From contig CAUWAG010000003.1 in the NCBI GenBank assembly GCA_963556695.1, positions 3,782,001 through 3,846,000 of the forward strand: a stretch of DNA of 64,000 nucleotides, written 5' to 3'. This DNA is from Anthostomella pinea. Lineage: Eukaryota > Ascomycota > Sordariomycetes > Xylariales > Xylariaceae. Shown here one piece after another: positions 24,376 through 35,409 of the stretch. Below the pieces are notes generated by a model. It was not told the DNA's origin, did not search any database, and was given only the letters and a program-made list of their open reading frames with translations. Each line of letters starts with the position of its first letter. The stretch's first letter is position 1. The position numbers were made by a program, and so were the translations under genes.

Positions 24376-24913
24376 AGTATGCATGCGGTTCAAGAGGATG
24401 AAGGAGGACCTAGCTCGCAGCTGAGCACTCCGGATCTCCCCGTGTGTCTCTTATGGTGAGACAGACGACAAGAATATCCATCGATTTTGGACAGCCAATT
24501 TTTGCAAGCTGACTACCGCAGGTCTGGAGATGACTCGCCAGACTTTGAGTATCGCGTTCAAAATGTCCCCATCTCACATGATTAGCAAGGTCCTCACCAA
24601 AAACAGGCGGTCTCCCCCCTCTCTGCAACCAAGGCTCTCTCACTATGGAAGTATTCACTGACATCCATTCGGGTGCCTAAAACCTCAATGGATACTGATT
24701 AAGCTTACAGCCAACTCTTACTGCTTGGGAGCGGACTTGGAGAGTTGACTTGGCAGATGATGTGCTGAATTATACGAACCAGTGGAAATCGACCATCTCA
24801 CAAAGGATAACAAGGGAGAAAGATGGGAATTATGCACTTATTGTTGACTCAAAGTCGGAGCCATCTTCAGCAATACATGTACATAATCATCATTAAAGCA
24901 AACGTGTGCTTCA
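24376..24913. other. Intergenic, nothing recognised
   Basis: Short frames without recognisable domains. This is the downstream side of the P450 relic. Confidence 0.3.
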
Positions 24914-26508
24914 TCAATGGACGGTAACCCGAAGGCCCCTAGCATCTGGCGCAGGGACACCAATAATCCTATCGTAACAGGGCTGGATATCCCGCCTCTC
25001 CGTCTCGTAAAGCCGCAGCTTAGGTCCATCGGCACGGAAAAGGGTAGAAATGCCAAGGGATAGCTCAGACATGGCGAGGCTGTTGCGCACCAGTCAGCAA
25101 TGTGGCCTCTACATGGGTTACTGGGGAGCACTTACTTGATTCCTGCGCAGCCACGGGCACCTCTGCTGAAAGGGACCCAGTTTCGCTTCAGCAACGAGAT
25201 GTCGTCCGCGAGCCAGCGCTCAGGACGGAACTCGAAAGGCTCGGGAAACACCTCCGGGTCGTTGTGCATGTAGTAGGTAGCGATGCCTATCGGGGTCTGT
25301 GGTGCTGATGGTCACTAATTGTGACCTGCAGCTGGGAGCTGGGGTACTCACGTTCTTGGGAATCACGTAGTCCTTGTACACCACGTCATCGTCGGGGAAA
25401 CAGCGAGGTGTGCGTCGTATCGCTCCAGGTCCCATGCTGTAGGGTGTCATGTCAGCCAGCTTCGCATGCCCAAGAACTGAGGGATGACGTACCGTAGGCC
25501 TTCCTTCAGGCATGCCTGTAGGTAGGGAAGCCTCTCCAGATCGGTCAATTGGGGTACCTCAGTGGGAAAATTGACGGTTAGACCAGCGAGCTCCTGGCGC
25601 AGCTTGTTCTCTACACGGGGGTTAGAGAGAATGTGGTAGGTCGTGATAGTCAATGCCGTCCCTGGTGTACTGCCACCCGCACCCACTACGTTCATGAGCT
25701 CTTGAGCCAACCGGTCGGTCGATTTTTCCGATTGGGGCAGATCCTTGTCTAGCAGCATGTGTCGAAGCATTGAACTTCGCACATCCTTCAGAGCTGCTTC
25801 CATGCCGCGGTTTTGCTTCTTCGCAGTTTCGATGTGGTCGATCGCGTTCTACACGCAGCCATCTAGATCAGACAGTCTGTCATCCCAGAGGACAGGATTC
25901 TTACGCTTCGTAGTCGGGCACAAGTGCCACCGGCCGGATATAGCTTAAGGATTGCATCAGGCAGGATCCGTACCAACCTAGACAAACGACCTCATTAGCT
26001 CATGCGCTCACCTTGACAAGGCAGCCGGTTGGTAGGGTAGGGCTTACTTCATCAAGAACGGGAGGTGTACCGCGACAGGTTGCTGGTAGACAAGATTCAT
26101 TGTCATGTTGTGCCTGGGTATCACCATTAGTTAGACAAGCACACGTAGCAATGAGAGCATGTTGAAAACTCACCACTCAGCCGACTTGCCAGCGTCCTCC
26201 ACCATAGGCGCCTCATCTTCGTAGCAAATCGCAGCAATGATGTCTCGAGTGTAAGCCGCGAATGTGTCGTCCAGCTGGACGAACTCGCCTGTACCCTTGC
26301 ACCGTGACATTCTTCTGTCAAGCGCCAGTGCTTCGTCCTGGATGATGGGCTGGACGCGCTGGGTCCCCACACGGTTGAAGAAACCCTCTATGGGCTTTCT
26401 TCTGCGGCGATGCAAGTCGTGTGAGCGAGTGCCGAAGTGAGACTCTGACGGGGTGTTACAATCCGTGGACAAAAGTCTCCGCCCGATCCCCATTTTTATC
26501 CCTTCCAT
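24914..26508 (-). pseudogene. Cytochrome P450 lacking its N-terminus
   Basis: Seven exons can be followed: complement(24914..25079, 25136..25296, 25352..25436, 25493..25848, 25905..25977, 26048..26113, 26174..26508). All phases match, giving about 413 codons. The C-terminal side is intact: I-helix GAGGSTPGTAL (AGxxT-like), K-helix ExxR in KEGLR, PERW, and the heme loop PFSRGARGCAG with the axial Cys. The first recognisable block, SHFGTRSHDLHRRRRKPIEGFF, is the helix-C region (about residue 110-130 of a normal P450). The membrane anchor and first 90-100 residues are therefore absent. Upstream sequence is transposon DNA, not the missing exon. With six clean introns and no internal stop, the 5' loss appears recent. 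Without a heme-supporting N-terminal half it should not be functional. Confidence 0.75.
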
Positions 26509-26593
26509 CTACTACACCCTCCAATTCAATTGAATCACAACGCATCCAATCCTAGTGATAAAATTCTCAAATAAATTGTATTTAATAGCTAAA

Positions 26594-27643
26594 TCAATAG
26601 TGTGTATACCAACTACCGGCGCGCCTTACTGCAGCCATTCGGTTCTCCAGTGACTCCATCAAGACCCGAACCTGCTCCGGATCGATCTCCGACCACGCCT
26701 GCTCAATTAACTCGTGTGCGTAGCAATAATGGGGGATATTGTCCTTCAATTCCGAAAATTCAGGCTCGATTTCATGTATCTTCTTCTTCAAAAGTCGCCA
26801 AACATGCTCCATTGGGTTCATATCGGGGCTGTGAGGAGGCCAGTCGATACAGTGGATGCCGTGCTCCTCCCTCCACTCCGGAACACCGTCAGTGAGGTGA
26901 ATTTTCGCGTTATCTTAAACAAAAGGATCTCCAGCCTCGTAGAACGGAAGTAGGCCTTCCTCAAGAACCCATTTATATGACTCTGCGGATACTCCTCCGC
27001 GCAGAGCATCCGGATCGAGTGGGCAGAAGACCAACTTGCCTAGTCCTCCTTCTCCGCCACGTAGCCAGATCATAGACCACACCATTATCGAAATACGAGA
27101 TTTGCCGTGATCCGTCTCGTTCACGAGATCATAACGATACCACTCTGAAGAGAATCGGATGGCCCAATCGCCTGGATTATCGGATGAGTTTTGGACCGTA
27201 CATTCGTCTGAGAACATGGCTCGCAACAACTCCTTTAGGCGCTCTGGTGTGCTGTAATAATTGGCGAAAGCGAGCCTCTTCTGAGCGTCCTTATCCGTGA
27301 GCTTGATTCGCTTTGCTGCGTGCCACTTCTAGAGGCCGTGTGCGTGACATATCCTCTTGATAGCCTTGGGAGAGCACGAAACGCGGGCTTCGTTTCGGAT
27401 CTTCTGCCACGTCGCCCTGGGGAGCTCTCTCGCCTTCTCGATCACACGAGCGCGTTCGCGAGTGTTCAAAACGGGTCTAAACCTGGCGAAAAGTTCGTAA
27501 GCCACCAGGGCCGCTTCACCGTCGAGAACTGTGATAAGGAGGAGGACCGGAGGGAACTCGAGAAGACAGTCGGCGCCATAGCCCGAAAACTCAAGGTTTA
27601 CCAGCCTTCTGTATTCCTCGACACGCCTGACGATTACTGTCAA
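26594..27643 (-). mobile_element. Inactive Tc1-type (DD34E) transposon
   Basis: Transposase remnant of about 350 codons. Readable parts are an HTH region (RERARVIEKARELPRATWQKIRNEA), the first catalytic Asp in FSDECTVQ, the second in DNAKIHL, and SPDMNPMEHVW with the Glu 34 residues after that Asp, the DD34E spacing of Tc1 elements. Two in-frame stops interrupt it: TAG at 27329-27331 and TAA at 26915-26917 (where QDNAK is expected). Both are what a C-to-T change of CAG/CAA would give, as in RIP. The ends are uncertain. TA dinucleotides at 26513 and 27895 flank CACCC... and ...ATAGTG, but these are too dissimilar to call inverted repeats with confidence. The element abuts the truncated P450. 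Confidence 0.8.
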
Positions 27644-28005
27644 CAGATGTTCTCATATACAAGTTCAAAAGCCTCGCGCCGCAGAGACTCCAAGGAAGGT
27701 TCAGTACAAATGGCCACGTTCGAAACCTTGGGGTTATTTTTTGGTGGTAAGAACGTGGCAGATCTATTTGGGGAGTTGGGTCCCGTGGGGGACTGCGACG
27801 CAAAGGACCCAGGTCTTTTTGAGTGAGGGGAACCAGGTGGAATTTCCAGTCGTCTCTCTGGCAGGGGGGGCAAGAGTCACATGTGACGATAGTGTACAGT
27901 ACGTAGACTAAGGCGTTCAAGGAAACAGGCACATTTGACTTTACGAGTACGATAGCGATATAGCAGAATAAGAACCGCACGCTATTCCATTGAGCACAGT
28001 CGAGC

Positions 28006-28495
28006 TCAGCCGCTCCACACAGCCGGTCCCGGTGGGATGTAGGCGTCCGGTTGAAGAGTTTGCAGGTTCACCAGAATGCCTGGGTCACTGCTCTTGTACG
28101 CCCCGGAGAACGATGCGAGAGGGCCCGGCGTGCCACTTCCACCACCAGTGATTGTGATCTGGGAGCAAACTAGATAGAACTGGGCCTTGTTGGCTTGCAT
28201 GGCCATGTGCAGGGCGATGTGCTCCACGCGGAGGAGGTATTCGCCGTCTGGGGTGCCTGCCGAGATCGTCGCGTTCGTAGTCTTGTACTCGTCTGGACAA
28301 GTTGTGACTTGTTAGCCTGATTTCTGGATGCGTGGCAGGGGCCACATACTCTGCCCAGGCCAGACGAGCTGCTTGTTCTGGTCCATGGCGGGCATCTCGG
28401 TGTGGAATTTGAACCACACCGCACCGGCACCGTCCCAGGTCGCCGCCGTCGAACCAACCGGCACTTTGGCAAGGTAATCGCTTGCATGAAATGCC
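28006..28495 (-). pseudogene. Truncated AA9 lytic polysaccharide monooxygenase
   Basis: The C-terminal half of an AA9 (formerly GH61) copper enzyme: complement(28006..28292, 28350..about 28495), with a 57-bp intron (GTATGT...CCAG). Readable blocks are [46 protein letters not shown] and [13 protein letters not shown]. The product ends PPGPAVWSG. The N-terminal half is missing, including the mature His1 of the copper-binding histidine brace, the signal peptide and the first disulfide. Homology stops abruptly near 28490, where the upstream sequence becomes G/C-patterned repeat DNA. No stop or frameshift is seen in what remains. AA9 enzymes oxidise cellulose outside the cell; this copy cannot. 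Confidence 0.8.
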
Positions 28496-28739
28496 CCCGA
28501 TTTTTGACCCGGAGTGAAAAGGGGCAGAAACGGCGCGAAAATGCTGGAAATTGGGGGTTTCGGGAGGGTGCTCGAAAATGGTGGTTCGGAGGGGGAGGAG
28601 GTCGAAGGGGGGGGTGGCGGAATAGGGGGTGGGGCTGGGATTAACAGCCTAGTCATACAGGTATTACTCGTATATATAAAGAGTTTTGATAAATCGACTG
28701 TGTCCAAATCGATGTGTCCAGGCTGTCAGCTGCTAGAGC

Positions 28740-29612
28740 GGGGTGACAGCCTTTTGGGCACACCACATCTGGACAGAGATACAGGTCATTTGGTGGAGAT
28801 GCCACCCAATTGCTGGTAGCAACGTCGCGCAGCCATGCGATCGATAGGCCAGATGCCGTGACCATTCCAAATCGTCCTAGATGGATTAGATGGACAAGAT
28901 ATACCTTCTGACAGTCGTGCATCCCACTTAATTGCAGGTATCGTTGTCGCACGAGGCCGCTTGAGATGGGCACACCACCTTTTGAGATGGGCACACCACA
29001 TCTGAGTTGAGCACACCACGAATATCAGTTGAGCACACCACACCTGATGAGATGGGCACACCACATCCAGCCAGTTGGGCACACCACATCCAGACAGATG
29101 GACCGTCAGATGGCTGACAACTGGGTGCAGTTTCCGGTAAAACTGTGGCGCGGCCATGCCGTCACCTTGCTATCAAAGGACCAGATGGAGGACCAGATGG
29201 AGGACCAGAAGGAATAGACCAGATGGACAGAGATACCTTGGGTTGAGTGTGCGTTGAAGGCGGTGGCAGGTATCACGGTCGCAAGGCACCGCCGCCATCT
29301 GAACAGCCAGATGAACAGCCAGATGAACAGCCAGATGAATAGCATGACGATGGACCAGATGGACAGGAATACCTCGGAACGCCTTGGAATAGCTGTATAT
29401 TAATGTAGTTGCAGGTATCACGGTCGCAACGCACCGTCAGGTCTAGCAGCTACCAGAACAACCAGTTGACCAGCCAGTTGCACAGCCAGCCAGTTGAGCG
29501 ACTGTCAACCGAATGGACTAGTTAGACCATCAGATGGACCAGATGGACAGAAATACCGTGGAATTACTGGTATTACTGTCGCAAGGCACCGCTGGCAGAT
29601 GTGGTGTGCCCA
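28740..29612. repeat. Decayed tandem array of short motifs
   Basis: Two interleaved motif families recur with drift. One is GGGCACACCACAT, seen about 7 times between 28756 and 29090 and once inverted near 29603. The other is a longer unit with GATGGACAGA-ATACC at one end and GCAGGTATCACGGTCGCAAG at the other, recognisable at about 28880-28958, 29221-29293, 29357-29436 and 29541-29592. CCAGATGGA and AACAGCCAGATG triplications fill the gaps. The array is GC-balanced, unlike the AT-rich DNA that follows. It does not have the regular repeat-spacer form of a CRISPR. It may be an old minisatellite or a transposon tail. Confidence 0.7.
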
Positions 29613-29622
29613 ACTCCCTAAC

Positions 29623-29795
29623 TGTCAGATTTGAGCCAATCGTGAGGTTGAAGTGTGTGTGTGTATTCTGTGTGTCTGGAGTGTTGTTGTGCGACCGTGG
29701 CAGTTTTGTGCCAGAGGGGGCTGGATCGGGACGGAACAACTAGGTTCCGGTGTCTACCTATCAAGGTGCCCTCTGTGCTCACCTTTAATCCAACA
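29623..29795. mobile_element. Solo LTR, copy A, 173 bp
   Basis: Begins TGTCAGATTTGAGCC and ends TTTAATCCAACA, the TG...CA termini of retrotransposon LTRs. It is flanked on both sides by CTAAC (29618-29622 and 29796-29800), a perfect 5-bp target-site duplication. The same 173-bp sequence recurs at 61542-61714 in the same orientation with about 10 mismatches (roughly 94% identity) and its own duplication. No internal region, primer-binding site or reverse transcriptase is nearby, so this is a solo LTR or a very short non-autonomous element. Confidence 0.88.
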
Positions 29796-30198
29796 CTAAC
29801 AGCTGTCAATTGGACACAGTGGGCTAGCCACCTATTTGGACACAGTCGATTTATTAAAACTTTATATAAAACATTATGTTCCTAATAAAGGGTTGAGAAG
29901 TATCACGGGAATACAATATATTTAACAAGTTTAAAATGATTAACTATAGTAGAAACTACACCTAAACATCCCCATATAAGCCTCTAAAGATACCTCTTCT
30001 GGCTTATCCGATCCCAAGTGCTCCCTTGCTCTCTTACCATCCCAAACCCTAAACCTACGCACCCATTTCGTCCCGTATAAATAACAGCATTATTAAAGCG
30101 ACATTTTCCCGATTAAAAAAAATTAAATATTATACATTAGCTTTTAAGTTAATAAACCTAGTACGAAGTACTTCCGGAACGGTTTTATTAAGCATAAA

Positions 30199-30461
30199 TG
30201 TATCGTTGTCACGGAACAGCTGGCAGCTCAGGACGAAGATGCTCATCTATTACTCCAGATGAATAAGAATCTACTGGTGAGGAGGGAAGAAGGATCAGAA
30301 CCACCAGCCAATTCTGGTGGGGGATTAGATCTTCAATCCCGCTCCATAATTATCTACAGTGAGTGCAGCGGGGCAACGCGTCCACCCCACCAGATCACCT
30401 GATGAGCGCACGTACCACCGTGAATAGATGGATGGATGTTAGATCCATCACAATCGTAACA
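30199..30461 (-). mobile_element. Possible solo LTR, 263 bp
   Basis: A GC-balanced block inside AT-rich DNA. Read on the minus strand it begins TGTTACGATTGTGATGG and ends CCGTGACAACGATACA; the termini are imperfect inverted repeats of each other with TG...CA ends. The flanking pentamers (ATAAA and TATAA) do not match, so no target-site duplication supports it. Confidence 0.35.
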
Positions 30462-31271
30462 TATAATATATTTTTTATTATCGTTTGATTTCTTATTAGT
30501 AGAGATTTCGTATGTTACTTGCATTATAAGTAGTTCTTACAATTTTATAACGTAAAAAAGCTTATTAATCGTTAACTAATGGACATTTAACCGTTCAAAA
30601 CTAAGCAAAGTCTTAGAACCTTTTTTATCTTAACCTCCCTTATTATATGTGATAAAAACAGGTTTAGAATTAAAGTCCATGCTAAGCTTCCAGGTATAAT
30701 TATATAAAAAAAGCTTTTATTTTACCGAATTTTTTTAAGTTTACATGTATATAAAAGCCTTTTAAATACGACTTTTTTAATTAATTACTTACGTTTTTTA
30801 ATATTAATTAGAATATTAATTCTTTAAAATTGTAGCTATTATAGTTGATAACAAAAAACAAGTACTCTTTAAAGCCGTTTGTGATTTATAATAAAATAGA
30901 TAAAAAAACTAAACGCTTATTACCAATCTCCTTTTTTCATAAGCCTATTTTAAATTTATACATAAAGCAAATTATTTCCTTTTATAAATATTCCGCTAAA
31001 GATTTATTAACGCCGGCATTTAAACTTTTGACAAAGTAAAAAGCATACATTTTCATACGCTTTAAAGTTTATTTGCAGCTATATTTTTTAATCTTTGCTA
31101 ATATCTTTTATATTTATTATAACTGTCTTTTTAACGAGCTTTCTATTACTATTCAAATATCTCTGTTTATATCTTAACTTCTCGGTCGTATTACTATTAT
31201 AATTAAACACGTTTTCTTAAAGTAAGCAACTAAAATAAGGGTGCGCTAAATAAACGGAAAATAAGCGAGAG

Positions 31272-31474
31272 TGTAGGAACAGGCTTGAACGATCAATCAT
31301 AATACTCGAGTATGGGGTCAAGGTCATGATGTTGCTGATGGTTGGATTGGGAGGTCTAGCTGGACTTGCAGGTCTGGCTAAGTGTCCTCACAATCCGGTA
31401 TCTAATCTCTTATCTAATCATACATGTGGATCCGGTATGAATGGTTTGAAGGTTGGAATCGCATGGATCCAACA
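31272..31474 (-). mobile_element. Possible solo LTR, 203 bp
   Basis: A second GC-balanced block in the AT-rich island. On the minus strand it starts TGTTGGATCCATGCG and ends GCCTGTTCCTACA. TG...CA ends are present, but no matching duplication flanks it (GAGAG versus CTTTT). The call rests on composition and termini only. Confidence 0.3.
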
Positions 31475-32308
31475 CTTTTTATATTGAAAGGCTTTCAACC
31501 TATCGTTAGCTTTTTTGAAGAGGGCTTTTAACTTCTTTATTATTAATGTAGTAAAAGGGTCGTCCATATATATCAAAAAAAAAAGTTATTTAAATTTGTA
31601 ATAATAATTCGAAGAAGTACGTTCAAATTAAAAAAAATCATTATGATATTATGTATTATAAATCGCTTATATAAGGCTTGATTAAGCTTTAAAAACAACG
31701 ATATATTAAGAAAGTTTTAAAACGGCTAATTATAGTAACATTTACACTTAAATACCTTTGTATAAATCTTTAAATAATCTTAAAAATAATCGAATTTTAT
31801 ACTTATTTAACTTATATACACTATTGAATATTAATTTAATTGAATCTTTCGATTATAAGTCAACTTATAATTTTTTTTTAATAATTTAACTTTATGAGTC
31901 TAAATCATAAAGTTTGATAAGTTTTTCTATTAACATAGATAACAAGCGAGCGGCAATTACAAGCGAATGGCAACTTCTTATTAACCTTTCAACCAACATG
32001 TCAAATAACTCAATCTTTAATAATATTAGCTATATTTTAAGTGGTGTTTATTATAGTTTATAAAATAGCTAGCCGTTTTTAAACTCTTTTAATATCGTAT
32101 TTACTGCTATTATTTATTCTGAGTTCTTTTTATTAACGTAAGTAGCTTATGTATAAGAAAGAGCATTACTAGCTTTAAGTGGCTTCTTATCGATGTTATT
32201 TCTTATAAAGCTATAAGTAGAAATAGCTAGTGCTTTAATTTTTACACGCAAGCCATTTGTGCTAGCAAGAGGGACTCAGAATAAATGGTAGTGGTAAATA
32301 CGGCATAT

Positions 32309-32395
32309 TGTCGTTCTTATAGCCTGACCAGACCCTCATTAAGCGACCTGTAACATCTGTAAATTAATTATAAATTGAGGGATATAAGAACAACA
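32309..32395. repeat. 87-bp element with 13-bp inverted ends
   Basis: TGTCGTTCTTATA at the left end matches the complement of TATAAGAACAACA at the right end at 12 of 13 positions. It could be a small MITE or a hairpin. No clear target-site duplication is seen. Confidence 0.35.
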
Positions 32396-32400
32396 TTCAA

Positions 32401-33348
32401 AGTAAACCTCGAATGGACGCCTGGGGGCTTGATATATGACTAAGGCAAGATCGAATATTGTTGAATACAGGGATGTTGATGGATTGTGTTGATTGTTCTG
32501 CTCTGCTTCTTCAGTGTACAGAGATTGATCATCTGTCTTCTTGGTGGGTCAGATGCCCTGTGCGTCTCTGCCCCACTGGAGATCTTCCGGTGTCTATCTC
32601 CGGCTCCCATTCAACACATTCGTGCTAGTATCTAACAAATATCTACGCGAAAGCGAAACGGGGCATCCCACAACCTGTTATGACTGCCCAGGTGGCCGCA
32701 AGGATGCGCTTGTATGGTGCGTAATTACACTGACCGGCTCGCAGCATTCTCGAGAGTCTGTGCCCTGAAATGCCCTGTATTCAAGTTGCATCAATCGCTG
32801 ACGCCCAAGACATTGCAGGAACCCGGTGCAGCTGAGCTTCACCAAATCCTATCTTACGCCGTGGAAGGTCTCCAAACAGTGAGACGGGACCAACAAGTCC
32901 CGTCCTCTTCTCTGCCGTTCTAGGCTGATCTGTTGTTTGTTCCATCCCGCGACTTCGAAGTAGACGTATCATGAGGACTAAACAAACAACAGCCGATGCG
33001 GTTTGTTTGCATTTTGTCATCAGTCATAGTTGGATTGGTTTGCCATGGCAAGATTGTTTGAACCAAGCTCAATCGTGAAGCTCGTCTTCCAAGCCTCCAA
33101 GCATCAACTGGGCATCGCTAATACAGCCAAGGGATGTCAATAGGGGGCAGAGGTTTTATGACAGCAGAGGTGGAGATGGAACATGTTTACAGTATTGTAC
33201 AAAATACACCTGTACACCATATGTCTTGATGTCATGCGAGTATTTATCAAGGTGACCAACACATGTACCAATTTTGATCCAGCCAGCATGTAACCAGCAA
33301 ACAACAAAGATGGCCACGCCCCAACGCCTGCGCGGTGCATCCAAGCCT
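32401..33348. other. Intergenic, nothing recognised
   Basis: Base composition returns to normal. Short frames lack recognisable domains. Confidence 0.3.
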
Positions 33349-35409
33349 CTACTCTACCCAGTCCACAAACCTCTCCTCGCCCCGCCTGACCAGCCGCACC
33401 GGCACATGAGCATCGCCTTTCAGCTTCAGTGTGATCAGACTGGAAGCCTCGCGCAGCGTCTGCCTCGACCTCCGCGTCGCCCTCTGGTACAAATCGGCCT
33501 TCTCCTGCCGGCTCATGCGCGCGATCTCCTCGTCGCTCGCCCAGTCGTCGACCGCGTTCTCGATGCTGTACTTCTGGAATATGACGGCCAGCGCCGCGAT
33601 GATCTCCACCTGCGCGATCCGCCGCCCCAGGCACGACCGCGCCCCGTCCGAAAAGGGGATGTACGACCCTCGTACGGGATGGAACATGGACGCGCTGGTG
33701 TCCGGGCCCGCGTAGCCTCCAAAATCTTCCGTGTCGGCACCCTCCACGGATGTGACGTCGTTAAAGCTGGGTCTGAACCAGCGGTCCGGTACCCAATCGT
33801 CCAGGTCGTGGGGGCAGTCCCGAATCTTGCTGGGCTTTCCGGGCCAGAACCGCGGGTTCCTGTGCACTGAAGATACGATCATCCCGATGTACATATTCCG
33901 TGGTAGGGTGTGCTTCTGGTCATTTATCGTGACGGTCTGGTCATAAGTTGGCGACACCTTCTTCGGGACTTCGACCACTGGCGGCATCACCCGCAAAGTC
34001 TCGTTCATAGCAGCTCCGATCGTTGAGGCCATCATCGCGTTGACGCTCTGATCATAGTCCCACGTACTGGGATCAGTGCCACCCAATATCGTGTCAACGT
34101 CCTTCTGCAACCGACGTTGCGCAGCTGGGTTGTTCGCCAGCTCGAGAAGGGTGAAATGAATGACGTTGGCGCTCGTCTCGTGCCCGGCAAGGAACATGAT
34201 GAAGGCGTTGCCGATGATCTCAGAGTCTTTGAGATGGGCGCCCTTGCCAACCTTGGTTTTGGATTGCTCGTCCTGATATGATGTCGCGACAAGCGAGCCC
34301 ATGATGTCCATACCTACCTCCTTGTCACCTTGACGGACGTCCTCTGCCTTGTCCCGCAGAAACTCTTTCATATACTGCGTGTAGTTATCTCGGGCCTCCC
34401 TTGACAACTTCAAGATTTTGATTGGGAGGTAGTCTAGTTTCACGTCAGCACGGGTTGACTTGCACGGCGATGAGACTCTTTACCTATGATCAAGGTAGGT
34501 GTCATCAGTAGCACCAAAAGGTACTTCAACGTTCTGGCGATCGACTCCTTGAAGCTTATTGTGTGTCCGGCCGGAACGTCGAGGCTCACATACTTGCTCA
34601 TCTTGGGATCCGCGTCCCCCGGCAAAGTCTGGCCAGGCCAGAGCATTCGCAAGCCGAACCCGACGTACCCAATAATGTTCAGAGCAAGTGTCATGGTATC
34701 TTCCTCCATCGATTTGATCTTCTGGGTCGTATCGCGGCGTATCCAGTAATCGACCATGCCTTGCGCTTGTTCGATTGCCACCTTGAACACCATAGCCGAA
34801 TTCCTCTCGTTGAACGAAGCAGACGTGACTTTGCGGTGCATGCGCCATATAGTCCCCTCGGTGGTGACGACGTTTTCTCCAAACATGGTAAGAATGCCGT
34901 ACGTCTCGGTAGGTTTCGGGAAGGCTTCGCGTCGGGAGGTCATCTGATGAATGACTTCGGCACTGTCGGTGTACATCATCATGCGGCTGGGTGTCGCGAT
35001 TACGAAAGTTTCCCCCATCTTTTCAAACGGCGCATGGAGCTTCTTGTGTTGCCAATCGGGTGAGCACACGCTACCATGCTGGTCAGGTTCTTCCATCCAG
35101 CTGTCAAGTTCGGTTGAGTGGACTGGGCTTACTCGACGACATCTTCCCAGTACTTCTTGGGCACTACTAGTTTCCATATAGCAATCCAGACAGGCGCCGT
35201 AAGCTGAGCAATCGGAGTTATAGGGTTCACAGCTAGGACAGATAAGCCTCACAGATTAGTGTCTAGACACGGCGTCGTAACTTACGAACAACGAAGTAGC
35301 GTAGTCCGCTGGCTTTCGCAAGCGCGATATTCGTGTAGAGACCGGAGGCGGTCCTGTACAGCACCCATGCGGCAACGGCGCCGATGAGCATTAAGACCGA
35401 GGAGATCAT
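33349..35409 (-). CDS. Cytochrome P450 monooxygenase
   Basis: Model: complement(33349..34433, 34484..35070, 35133..35232, 35286..35409), 631 aa. The N-terminal anchor is MISSVLMLIGAVAAWVLY. The later blocks are WRMHRKVTSASFNERN (helix C), FLAGHETSAN (I-helix oxygen-binding AGxxT, about residue 350), ETLRV (K-helix ExxR), WVPDRWF, and the heme loop PFSDGARSCLGRR with its Cys near residue 537. The introns are 53, 62 and 50 bp; a 32-bp alternative for the second is rejected as too short. The protein is longer than a usual P450 because of inserts before the heme loop and an Arg/Glu-rich tail. It belongs to an ER-bound fungal CYP family that I cannot number. Substrate unknown; no PKS/NRPS or reductase neighbour. 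Confidence 0.88.

Larger units (their letters stand above)
29845..32400. other. AT-rich island, probably RIP-mutated repeats
   Basis: About 2.5 kb of strongly AT-rich sequence with no believable gene; the longest frames are Lys/Leu/Ile/Phe-rich artefacts. This is the usual look of transposon DNA after heavy C-to-T mutation in fungi. Three GC-balanced pieces interrupt it at about 30199-30461, 31272-31474 and 32240-32400 and are listed separately. Confidence 0.7.

Noticed and set aside
28740..29612. CRISPR-like array
   Set aside because: Motif spacing and sequence drift irregularly, there are no constant repeats with unique spacers, and the genome is eukaryotic.
29845..32400. Centromere or mitochondrial DNA insertion as the source of the AT-rich tract
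   Set aside because: Only 2.5 kb, no mitochondrial gene recognised, and LTR-like pieces nearby fit RIP-mutated repeats better.
35101..35132. 32-bp intron in the complete P450
   Set aside because: Too short; a 62-bp intron to 35071 with a CTGAC branch site gives a better protein.
33349..35409. Secondary-metabolite cluster around the P450
   Set aside because: No PKS, NRPS, terpene synthase, transporter or pathway regulator in the window; neighbours are housekeeping genes.
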